From positions 1 to 52,572 of the forward strand of contig JALXBP010000087.1 in the NCBI GenBank assembly GCA_026991395.1: 52,572 bases of DNA, written 5' to 3'. The translations under genes were made by a program, and so were the position numbers. Below, one piece after another: positions 45,976 to 52,572 of the stretch. The notes beneath the pieces were generated by a model, which saw nothing but the letters and a program-made list of their open reading frames with translations, made no database searches and was not told where the DNA came from. The first letter of the stretch is position 1; each line of letters begins with the position of its first letter. The DNA is from Anaerolineae bacterium. Its GTDB lineage: Bacteria; Chloroflexota; Anaerolineae; B4-G1; SLSP01.

Positions 45976-47111
45976 ACGTTGCCCTCAACGGCTGGTTCTG
46001 GTCGCGTCCGGAGACGGGAAGCGGCCAGTACCTGCGTCATCTGGTCGCCGCGCTGCGCCGCGTCGCCCCCGATCTGCGCCTCACCCTCTGCGCCCCGCCC
46101 GGCTCCGTCGGCGCGGGGACGTTGCCCGAAGGTGTGGCCTTCCATCCTCTGCCCCTGCCCCCGCTCCCTGCGGCAGCGGCCAAGGTCTGGTGGGAGCAGC
46201 GCCTCTTCCCGCGGGCGGCGGCGCGTCTGGGGGCCGATCTGCTCCACGTGCCCTACTGGGCACCGCCGATGCGCAGCCCGTTGCCCCTCGTGGTAACCAT
46301 CCACGACATCATCCCGCTGCTCCTGCGCGATTACCGTGGCTCGGCGGCGGTGCGGCTCTACACGGCGATGGTCGCCGCCGCCTCGCGAGGGGCGGCGCAC
46401 CTCCTCACCGACTCCGAAGCCTCCCGCCGCGACATCATCGCCCGTCTGCACCTCCCGCCGCAGCGGGTTACGGCGGTGCCGCTGGCGGTGGATCGCAGCC
46501 GCTACACCCCCGACGGTGCGCCGGAAGATGCGGCCATCCGTCGGCGCTTGGGTGTGGGGGAGGACTATCTGCTCTACCTGGGCGGCTTCGACCGGCGCAA
46601 GAATCTGGCGACGCTCTTCGCCGCCTTCGCCATCGTCCACGAGGCGCTGCCGGAGACCCGGCTCGTCGTCGCCGGGAGGCTGCCGCGACGGGACTCCGCT
46701 TTCGCGCCCCATCCCCGCCGCCTGATGCGCGAGGCCGGGGTGGAGGCGGAGGCCGTCCACTTCCTCGGCTTCGTCGCGGAGGAGGAGAAGCCCGCGCTCT
46801 ACCGCGGGGCGCGGCTCTTCGTCTACCCCTCGCGTTACGAGGGCTTCGGCCTGCCGCCGCTGGAGGCGATGGCCTGCGGCCTACCCGTCGTCGGCAGCGA
46901 TGCCGCCAGCCTGCCGGAGGTGATCGGGTCGGGCGGGGTGCTGACCTCGCCCGATGACGTCGAGGGCATGGCCGGGGCGATGATCCAGCTTTGCATCGAG
47001 GAGGCGTTCCACGCGCGGATGCGGGCGGCGGCCTTGCGGGAAGCGGGCCGCTTTTCCTGGGAGACGACCGCGGAGCGCACGGCGGCGATCTACGCCCGCT
47101 GCCTCAGGTAG
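45972..47111 (+). CDS. GT4-family glycosyltransferase (RfaB/mannosyltransferase-like)
   Basis: A 379-residue GT-B enzyme. The N-terminal domain begins NVALNGWFWSRPETGSGQYL, and the C-terminal donor domain has LLYLGGFDRRKNLATLF and the E-x7-E segment SRYEGFGLPPLEAMACGLPV. It starts at a GTG that overlaps the preceding stop by 4 bases. Its last 22 bases overlap the convergent end of a membrane-protein gene on the other strand. Donor and acceptor are unknown; cell-surface glycan synthesis is likely. Confidence 0.88.
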   Translation: MNVALNGWFWSRPETGSGQYLRHLVAALRRVAPDLRLTLCAPPGSVGAGTLPEGVAFHPLPLPPLPAAAAKVWWEQRLFPRAAARLGADLLHVPYWAPPMRSPLPLVVTIHDIIPLLLRDYRGSAAVRLYTAMVAAASRGAAHLLTDSEASRRDIIARLHLPPQRVTAVPLAVDRSRYTPDGAPEDAAIRRRLGVGEDYLLYLGGFDRRKNLATLFAAFAIVHEALPETRLVVAGRLPRRDSAFAPHPRRLMREAGVEAEAVHFLGFVAEEEKPALYRGARLFVYPSRYEGFGLPPLEAMACGLPVVGSDAASLPEVIGSGGVLTSPDDVEGMAGAMIQLCIEEAFHARMRAAALREAGRFSWETTAERTAAIYARCLR

Positions 47112-47452
47112 GCGCGGACGGCGGCGCTGCGAAGATAGACCCAGTGGATGGCGATGAAGGCCAGGGCGTGGAGGAGGGGATAGGCCGCCTCCTGCCACGT
47201 GATGGCGCTCGCCCGCAGAAGGCGGAAGAGGGCGATCGGCGCGAGCAGGTACTTGGCCGTTACCGTCCACAGGAGCAGCGGCGCGCCCCACGCCCGTCGC
47301 CGGGCCAGTGCGACGAGCGCGACGAAGGCGGGCGCGGCGAAGAGCACGAAGCGCAGCGGCTCCGCCTGCGGCATCGGGCTGAGGGCGGGCAGCAGGACGA
47401 GCAGGAGGGCATCGATGACGAGGAAGGGCCACCATCCCCAGGGGCGCTTCAT
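47090..47452 (-). CDS. Small integral membrane protein, unknown function
   Basis: A 120-residue hydrophobic protein that I do not recognise. It has about four transmembrane segments: WPFLVIDALLLVLLPAL, RFVLFAAPAFVALVALA, an Ala/Leu-rich third segment around LLLWTVTAKYLLAPIALF, and LLHALAFIAIHWVYL. Arg-rich loops lie between them. Its ATG overlaps the tlyA stop (ATGA) at 47449-47452, so translation is coupled to tlyA. Its end overlaps the glycosyltransferase on the opposite strand by 22 bases. Confidence 0.65.
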   Translation of the reverse strand: MKRPWGWWPFLVIDALLLVLLPALSPMPQAEPLRFVLFAAPAFVALVALARRRAWGAPLLLWTVTAKYLLAPIALFRLLRASAITWQEAAYPLLHALAFIAIHWVYLRSAAVRAYLRQRA

Positions 47453-48252
47453 CGTCGCTTCCTCCGGCGCAGCGCTTCCGCCTCCGCCATCGCCGCTTCG
47501 ATCTGCGGGGCGAGGGGCACCCCTTCCGCGCCGAGTTGCCACCAGCCCAGGAACTCCACGTTCCCTGCCGGGCCGAGCAGCGGCGAGGCCATCAGCCCGC
47601 GCAGCCCCAGCCCGAGCCGGGCCATCGCCCCGGCGATCGTTTCCAGCACCTGCCGATGGACGCGGGCATCGCGCACGACGCCGCCTTTGCCGACCTGCGT
47701 CCGTCCGGCCTCGAACTGCGGCTTGATGAGCGAGATGACCTGCCCCCCGCTCGCCAGCCAGCCGACCGTCGTCGCGTAGACCAGGCGCAGGGAGATGAAG
47801 GAGAGGTCGGAGACGATGAGGCCCACGCGCTCCGGCAGGGCCTGCAGGTAGCGGGCGTTGGTGCGCTCCATCACGACGACGCGCGGATCGCGGCGCAGTT
47901 TCCACGCCAGTTGGCCGTAGCCCACGTCGATGGCATAGACCTTCGCCGCGCCGTGCTGGAGCAGGCAGTCGGTGAAGCCGCCGGTCGAAGCGCCGATGTC
48001 CGCTGCGACGATGTCGGCGACGGGGAGTTGGAAGCGGTCGAGCGCCGCGGCGAGCTTCTCCCCGCCGCGGCTGACGAAGCGCGGGCGTGCCTTGAGGCGG
48101 ACTTCCGCCTCCGCCGCGACCGGCGTCCCCGGCTTGTCGATCAGCCGTCCTTCCACGTACACCTCACCGGCACGGATGAGCCGTTGGGCCTGCGAGCGGC
48201 TTCCCACCAGTCCGCGTTCGACGAGCAGGCGGTCGAGCCGCAGCTTCTTCAT
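47449..48252 (-). CDS. tlyA: TlyA-family rRNA 2'-O-methyltransferase (hemolysin A-like)
   Basis: A 267-residue protein. An N-terminal S4 RNA-binding domain (1-65, LRLDRLLVERGLVGSRSQAQ) is followed by an FtsJ-type methyltransferase fold. The motif FVSRGGEKLAAAL opens it, ADIGASTGGFTDCLLQ is the SAM-binding loop, then AIDVGYGQLAWKL, IVSDLSFISL and SLIKPQFEAG. In mycobacteria TlyA methylates ribosomal RNA cytidines in both subunits. Start and stop both overlap neighbours by 4 bases (ATGA), so it is translationally coupled to the GH1 gene and to the small membrane protein. Confidence 0.92.
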   Translation of the reverse strand: MKKLRLDRLLVERGLVGSRSQAQRLIRAGEVYVEGRLIDKPGTPVAAEAEVRLKARPRFVSRGGEKLAAALDRFQLPVADIVAADIGASTGGFTDCLLQHGAAKVYAIDVGYGQLAWKLRRDPRVVVMERTNARYLQALPERVGLIVSDLSFISLRLVYATTVGWLASGGQVISLIKPQFEAGRTQVGKGGVVRDARVHRQVLETIAGAMARLGLGLRGLMASPLLGPAGNVEFLGWWQLGAEGVPLAPQIEAAMAEAEALRRRKRR

Positions 48253-49607
48253 AGCGCGGCTTCCTCGGCGGGCGGGGCACCGGCATCGGGGTAGAGGTGC
48301 TCCCACGCCTCCGGGGCGTAGGCTTCCACCAGGTCGGGCGTGATGGCGTTGCCCTGCGCGATGGCGGCGTAGAGGTCGGCGCTGGGACGCCGCTTCCTCG
48401 CCTGCGTGGCCGGATCGAGTTCGAAGAGGCCGAAGCGCAGCGACCAGCCGTCGATCCACTCGAAGTTGTCCACCAGCGTCCAGTGGTAGTAGGCGCGGAT
48501 GGGCAGGTTTTCCTGCAAGGCCCACCAGAGCTGGCGCAGGTGGAGGAGGAGGGCGCGCGGACGCCTGTCGTCGTCGGCGTCGGGGATGCCGTTTTCGGTG
48601 ATGTAGATGGGCAGGTTCAGGCGGGCGAGCCGCTTCAGCGCCCGGTACAGCCCTTTGGGGTAGAGTTCGCCGTAGTTGCCGTCCATCATCTCCGCCTTCT
48701 CGTCCGCGACGATGCGCGTGTAGAGCATCTCCGGCGCATGGCGGTCGAAGGCGAGGTGGATGCGGCTGTAGTAGTTGAGCCCGATCCAGTCGAGCGTGCG
48801 GCGCAGGTGCGGCAGGTAAGCTGTGCCCATCGGCGGGAGAAGCAGCCCCTTCTGCAGGGCGGTGAGGAGCATCCCGTTGTAGGCCCAGTCGCTCAGACGG
48901 GCGGCGGTGCGGTCGAGGAAGGCACGGGGGTTGGCCGGCTCGACGACGAGGAAGTTGTGGGCCAGCCCGACCTGCGCCGTCGGCTGCAGGCGGTGGATGG
49001 TGTGGTAGGCGGCGGCGTGGCCTTCCAGCAGGTGGCGCAGGACGAGGAGGCCCTCCTTCAGATCGTGGTGGCCCGGCGGAAAGTCGCCGATGAGGTAGCC
49101 GAGCGAGGCGTAGACATTCGGCTCGTTGATCGTACACCACAGCCTCGCTTCGTGCCCCAAGGCTTGCACCACCCGCTCGACGTAGCGGGCGAAGTAGGCG
49201 ATCGTGCCCTCGTTGATCCAGGCCCCCTGCTTTTCCAGCCAGCGGGGATTGGTGAAGTGGTGCAGCGTGACCATCGGCTCCAGGCCGCGCTGCCGCAACC
49301 CCTCCAGCATCGAGCGATAGCGTTCCAGCGCGGCATCGTCGAACCGGCCCGGTTCCGGCTCCACGCGGCTCCATTCGATGGAGAGGCGCAGGCTCTTCAG
49401 CCCCATCTCGGCGGCGCGGTCGAAATCCTCCTCGGCGCGGTGCCACCAGTCGCAGGCCGCGCCGGAGCGGTCCCCGCCCTTGATGTGCCCTTCCTCCGCC
49501 TCCCAATCCCACCACTGATTGTTCTCGTTGCCGCCTTCCACCTGGTGGGATGAGGTGGAAACGCCCCAGATGAAATCGGGCGGAAAGTGAAAGGTTGCCT
49601 TGAGCAT
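48249..49607 (-). CDS. GH1 beta-glucosidase/galactosidase
   Basis: A 452-residue family-1 glycoside hydrolase. The N-terminus has FIWGVSTSSHQVEGG, the acid/base Glu162 is in TINEPN, and the nucleophile Glu338 is in ITENG. The conserved HWTLVDNFEW lies near the C-terminus. It hydrolyses beta-linked glucosides or galactosides, and has no signal peptide, so its substrates are imported oligosaccharides or intracellular glycosides. The ATG at 49607 follows AAGGAG; a longer frame would run across the promoter. It has its own promoter within the (-) unit. Confidence 0.95.
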   Translation of the reverse strand: MLKATFHFPPDFIWGVSTSSHQVEGGNENNQWWDWEAEEGHIKGGDRSGAACDWWHRAEEDFDRAAEMGLKSLRLSIEWSRVEPEPGRFDDAALERYRSMLEGLRQRGLEPMVTLHHFTNPRWLEKQGAWINEGTIAYFARYVERVVQALGHEARLWCTINEPNVYASLGYLIGDFPPGHHDLKEGLLVLRHLLEGHAAAYHTIHRLQPTAQVGLAHNFLVVEPANPRAFLDRTAARLSDWAYNGMLLTALQKGLLLPPMGTAYLPHLRRTLDWIGLNYYSRIHLAFDRHAPEMLYTRIVADEKAEMMDGNYGELYPKGLYRALKRLARLNLPIYITENGIPDADDDRRPRALLLHLRQLWWALQENLPIRAYYHWTLVDNFEWIDGWSLRFGLFELDPATQARKRRPSADLYAAIAQGNAITPDLVEAYAPEAWEHLYPDAGAPPAEEAAL

Positions 49608-49636
49608 CGTCGCTCCTTCGTCGTGAGTTTGCCTCG

Positions 49637-49664
49637 ATTGTACCTTCCGCGGCGGCTTGGGCAA
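49637..49664 (-). promoter_or_regulatory. Vegetative promoter for the GH1-tlyA segment
   Basis: On the minus strand TTGCCC (plus-strand 49659-49664), a 16-base spacer and TACAAT (49637-49642), placed in the gap between the GH3 stop and GH1 start. The leader is about 23 bases. Confidence 0.7.
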
Positions 49665-49673
49665 GGCGCAGGC

Positions 49674-51242
49674 TCAGGCGATGGAAAGAGGGAGCTTGCC
49701 AGCGAAGGGGATCGCGCCGAAAAGTCCCTTGGCAAGCGCCGCCATCGCGGGCGGCTGGAGGCTGTAGGTGCAGAGGTAGGTCGGCGCTTCGGGGAAGGCG
49801 CGGAGGTCGTAGGGCAGCCGCAGGGCGACGACGATCGTCGCGGGATGGCTGCGCAGCAGGCTGCGCACCAAGGCGGCTTGTCGGGGTTCGCCGACGGCGT
49901 TGATCGTGCCGACGATGACGGTATCGTAGGCACGCGCTCGCTCGCGCACGGCGGCGATCTCCGCATCGTCGGGCGCGAAGGGGACGGTGATCGCCTCCAC
50001 GCGCGGGTGGTAGCGGCGCAACGCCTCGGCCAGCTCGATCCGCTCGTAGGAGGAGGTGTCGGCAGGCGTCAGGTCGCGCGGCTGCGGCAGGATGAGGAGC
50101 AGCGTGGCGTCGGGCGAGAGGCGCAGCGGCAGGAGACCGGCCTCGTCGCGGACCAGGGTCAGCGCCGCCTCCGCTGTGCGGCGGGCAATCTCGCGGTGGG
50201 CCGGGCTGCCGATGACGGAAAGCGGCGGCTGCGGCAATCGCGCCAGCTTCCGCCGCAGCGCGTCGATCCGCGCCGCCGAGCGGGCGACCTCCGCCGCGTC
50301 GAGGAGGCCGCGGCGCAGCGCCTGCGTCAGGATCGTGTGGGCGGCCCGCTGCGTCTCCTCGTCGTGGAGGAGGAGCAGGAGGTCCACACCGGCACGGACG
50401 GCGGCGATTAGCTCCACCCAGAGCGCTTCGCCCTGGCGGATGGCCTGCATATTCATCGCGTCGCTGACGACGACGCCCCGGAAGCCCATCCGCCCGCGCA
50501 GCAGGCCGGTGAGGATGGCGCGGGAGAGCGTGGCGGGCCGGTCGGCTGCGTCCAGGGCCGGATAGACGACGTGGGCGCTCATCACCAGCGCGACGCCCGC
50601 CTCGATGGCGGCGCGGAAGGGCGGCAGGTCCACCTGCTCCAGCAACTCGCGCCCGTGGCGGACGATGGGAAGCTCCAGATGGGAGTCGCCGGTCGTGTCG
50701 CCGTGGCCGGGGAAGTGCTTGGCGGTCGCGGCGATGCCGACCGACTGCATCCCCTCGATCATCGCGGCGCAGAGCCGACCGACGAGGGCCGGGTCCTCGC
50801 CGAAAGCGCGGATGCCGATGACGGGGTTGTCGGGGTTGCTGTTCACGTCGCAGACCGGGGCGTAGTTGACGTTGATGCCCATCGCCGCCAGTTCCAGCGC
50901 GATGGCGCGTCCCGTTTCGCGGGCCAGCGCCTCCGAGCGCGTCGCGCCCAGCGCCATGTTGCCGGGAAAGGGCGTCGTCCCGCCGATGGCGATGAGCTGA
51001 CCGCCCTCCTGGTCGGCGGCGATGAGGAGCGGCGCGATCCCCGCCGCTTCCGCCTCGCGCTGCAGCGCCGAGGTCAGTTCGCGCACCTGGGCGGGGCTTT
51101 GCGCATTCATCCCCCGGAAGAGGGTTACCCCGGCCAGCCGCCGCGCGTGGATGGCGGAGACGATGGCGGAAGAGGGGGCCTTCGTCCCCTCGAAGGCGAG
51201 GAGGAGCTTCTGGCCGATGATCGCTTCTGCGTCCGTGCTCAT
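49674..51242 (-). CDS. GH3 beta-N-acetylhexosaminidase (NagZ-like)
   Basis: A 522-residue family-3 hydrolase. The NagZ signature KHFPGHGDT starts at 175, with the Asp186/His188 general acid-base pair in TTGDSH. The nucleophile is Asp261 in GVVVSDAMNM. A C-terminal alpha/beta domain (about 340-522), absent from E. coli NagZ but common in longer homologues, follows. It likely removes beta-GlcNAc from muropeptides or GlcNAc-containing glycans; no signal peptide is visible. It starts 4 bases inside the end of the PIG-L gene (ATGA overlap). Confidence 0.93.
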   Translation of the reverse strand: MSTDAEAIIGQKLLLAFEGTKAPSSAIVSAIHARRLAGVTLFRGMNAQSPAQVRELTSALQREAEAAGIAPLLIAADQEGGQLIAIGGTTPFPGNMALGATRSEALARETGRAIALELAAMGINVNYAPVCDVNSNPDNPVIGIRAFGEDPALVGRLCAAMIEGMQSVGIAATAKHFPGHGDTTGDSHLELPIVRHGRELLEQVDLPPFRAAIEAGVALVMSAHVVYPALDAADRPATLSRAILTGLLRGRMGFRGVVVSDAMNMQAIRQGEALWVELIAAVRAGVDLLLLLHDEETQRAAHTILTQALRRGLLDAAEVARSAARIDALRRKLARLPQPPLSVIGSPAHREIARRTAEAALTLVRDEAGLLPLRLSPDATLLLILPQPRDLTPADTSSYERIELAEALRRYHPRVEAITVPFAPDDAEIAAVRERARAYDTVIVGTINAVGEPRQAALVRSLLRSHPATIVVALRLPYDLRAFPEAPTYLCTYSLQPPAMAALAKGLFGAIPFAGKLPLSIA

Positions 51243-52093
51243 CGCGCTCCGAGTGCGGCAAGCTGACGGCTGACCTCGTCGGCGAAGCGCCGGATGAAGT
51301 CCAGCACGAAGGTCTCGATGGAAAGCGTGGGGTCTTCGATGAGCGGCGTCAGCTCCATCGCGAAGGTGAGGCCGGTCGCCGCGTCCACGTCGTGGGAGGC
51401 GAAGTAGGTGGCGTGCGCCCGGCGTCGTCCCATCGTCGCCAGATCGTAGCGTTTCCCGCCGGAAAGCTGCGAATCGAAAAGTCCCAGGAGCGCGGCCTGC
51501 AGGTTCTCGTGGGCGGAGACATCGAAGACGACCTTCTCCTCGTCGCCGAGCCAGTCCAGATCACGCCAGACCTCGCAGCCGTAGAGATGGCGCGGGCGCT
51601 TCTCCGCCGGTAACCTGCGGAGTGCCTCGATGAGGCGCAGCGCCACGGCGACGTGGGTGGCGTGCTTGTCGGCGGGGTTGTGCGTGTAGATGATCTCCGG
51701 CTGCGTGGCCTCCACGACGGCACGCAGATCGTCCACCACGGCCTCCCGCCCCGTCGCCCTGACCGCCGCACTGGGATAGTCGAGGAAGAGTTGGGCGCTG
51801 TACTCCCCGACGACGGCGGCCTTCTTTTGCTCCAGGCGGCGGACGGCCCGCATCGCCGCGTCGCTGTAGTCGGCGTAGAGGCCGGTGCGCGGCGAGCCAC
51901 TGCCGTCGGTTACGATCACGCCGGTGAACCAGCGATCGCGTCGTCGGAAGCAGCGCAGGATGCCGTCGGCGGCCATGATCTCGATGTCGTCGGGGTGAGC
52001 GGCCACTGCCAGATGGGTCGTGCGGGCCAGGGCCACCTCTGCCGCCGTCCCGTCCGGGATGAAAAGCTCTGCCGTTGGGTTGTGCCATCGCAT
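51239..52093 (-). CDS. PIG-L/LmbE family zinc deacetylase
   Basis: A 284-residue PIG-L-type N-deacetylase. The zinc motif AAHPDDIEI (His33, Asp35, Asp36) and the later THNPADKHATH His ligand are intact. Members remove acetyl groups from GlcNAc-linked substrates such as mycothiol, bacillithiol or glycan precursors. Its stop overlaps the NagZ-like GH3 start, which suggests a GlcNAc-containing substrate pathway: the hydrolase releases GlcNAc units and the deacetylase could act on them. The ATG at 52093 follows a GGGGGG tract. Confidence 0.9.
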   Translation of the reverse strand: MRWHNPTAELFIPDGTAAEVALARTTHLAVAAHPDDIEIMAADGILRCFRRRDRWFTGVIVTDGSGSPRTGLYADYSDAAMRAVRRLEQKKAAVVGEYSAQLFLDYPSAAVRATGREAVVDDLRAVVEATQPEIIYTHNPADKHATHVAVALRLIEALRRLPAEKRPRHLYGCEVWRDLDWLGDEEKVVFDVSAHENLQAALLGLFDSQLSGGKRYDLATMGRRRAHATYFASHDVDAATGLTFAMELTPLIEDPTLSIETFVLDFIRRFADEVSRQLAALGAR

Positions 52094-52135
52094 CGTTGCC
52101 CCCCGCCTGGGGTGGGGGATGGAGGAGGCTCGCGG

Positions 52136-52572
52136 CTACGGCGTAACGGCGAAGTGCCCCTTGAGCATGGCGACGGTCTCATCGACGGTCGCCGTCAGGG
52201 TGGGGTAGGCGCGCACGCCCGAGCCCATCTCGCTGTAGCGCCCCAGCGTCTCCACGATGGGAGGCCAGTGCTCGCCGACGAGGTAGAGCGGCTTGACCGG
52301 CTTGTGCTGGTAGGGCGCGACCTGGGCGACGTTCCAGGTTACGATGACCTCCGTCAGCGTGCCGATGCCGCCCCAGGTGGCGATGAAGGCATCCCCCTCC
52401 TCCATCATCCGCCGGATGCGCAGGTGGAGATCGGCGGTGCGCCGTTCCTCGCTCAGCCAGCGGTTGGGCACCGCCTCGGGGAATTCGTCGGTCGTGTAGC
52501 CGATGACGTAGCCGCCCGCTTCCGCCGCGCCACGGCTGACGGCCTCCATCACGGCGTGGTAACCGCCGTTGC
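52136..52572 (-). CDS. LOG family protein (TIGR00730-like), 5'-truncated
   Basis: The C-terminal 145 residues of a LOG/lysine-decarboxylase-like protein; the start lies beyond the window edge. The frame stays open across the last bases, reading NGGYHAVMEAV, where the family has a G-G-x-x-G-x-M segment. The nucleotide-binding signature PGGxGTxxE appears as TWGGIGTLTEVIVTW, with Trp in place of Pro. LOG enzymes cleave nucleoside 5'-monophosphates, and in plants and some bacteria release cytokinins. The exact role here is unknown. It runs towards the PIG-L gene, 42 bases away. Confidence 0.8.
   Translation of the reverse strand, partial: NGGYHAVMEAVSRGAAEAGGYVIGYTTDEFPEAVPNRWLSEERRTADLHLRIRRMMEEGDAFIATWGGIGTLTEVIVTWNVAQVAPYQHKPVKPLYLVGEHWPPIVETLGRYSEMGSGVRAYPTLTATVDETVAMLKGHFAVTP

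Noticed and set aside
47449-51261. A 1270-codon open frame that looks like one giant protein ending in TlyA
   Set aside because: Only the last 267 codons are tlyA, which has its own ATG overlapping the GH1 stop. The upstream part is an out-of-frame reading of GH1 and GH3.

Overview
The window is a high-G+C (about two thirds by eye), densely packed bacterial chromosome segment with 50 protein genes and two tRNA genes; the first and last genes are cut by the window edges. Protein content and gene order suggest a member of the Chloroflexota (Anaerolineae/Thermoflexia-like, possibly thermophilic). The signs are two DegV proteins with a FakA-type kinase and Asp23, a DUF503/YgbA/beta-CASP group, and an orphan membrane protein with a Cys-Pro-Pro-Cys-Trp motif. 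This placement is an inference. There is no phage, IS element, CRISPR array or plasmid gene. No gene-free stretch exceeds 300 bases; the longest are about 180-205 bases and hold promoters, terminators or a short repeat.

Layout. 1-1576: the end of a Holliday-junction-resolvase-like nuclease and a two-domain SIS sugar-phosphate protein. 1756-10683 (+): a stress and proteostasis cluster with dnaK, grpE, a zinc-finger-less dnaJ, two tandem PRC-PRC-BON-BON paralogues, a bacterial eRF1-like (baeRF) protein, a universal stress protein and an HtrA-type protease with its own promoter. 10758-13938 (-): a glycosyltransferase, a CDP-paratose-2-epimerase-like enzyme and a flippase-like membrane protein. 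14094-18194 (+): alaS and an MFS transporter. 18254-25517 (-): asp23, fakA, degV, degV, recG, coaD and a DivIVA-like coiled coil, tightly spaced with overlapping stops and starts. It faces away from rpmB.

25887-32539: rpe (-) and, from a back-to-back promoter pair, a (+) run of rnd, a beta-CASP RNase, ppa, DUF503, ygbA, a response regulator/GAF/cyclase and a DEDDy exonuclease. 32540-34669 has lower G+C and holds an orphan anchored protein and a GH18-like protein, just before tRNA-His and tRNA-Arg. 34900-40122 (-): histidine kinase, methyltransferase, M16 peptidase, an HTH-NucS-like endonuclease and dnaN. 40326-47111 (+): DUF2007, an adenosine-kinase-like PfkB protein with ahcY, gyrA, a zinc-ribbon/cold-shock protein and a glycosyltransferase. 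47090-52572 (-): a LOG-family protein, a PIG-L deacetylase, a NagZ-like GH3, a GH1 glucosidase, tlyA and a small membrane protein.

Two window-wide signals stand out. Ten convincing vegetative promoters all have exactly 16 bases between the -35 and -10 boxes. The pentamer GTSAC is strongly depleted while GTWAC is common, as expected if a restriction or methylation specificity has shaped the genome. The best candidates for undescribed biology are the Hsp70/PRC-BON/baeRF cluster, the HTH-NucS gene beside dnaN, and the cyclase lacking its transition-state arginine.
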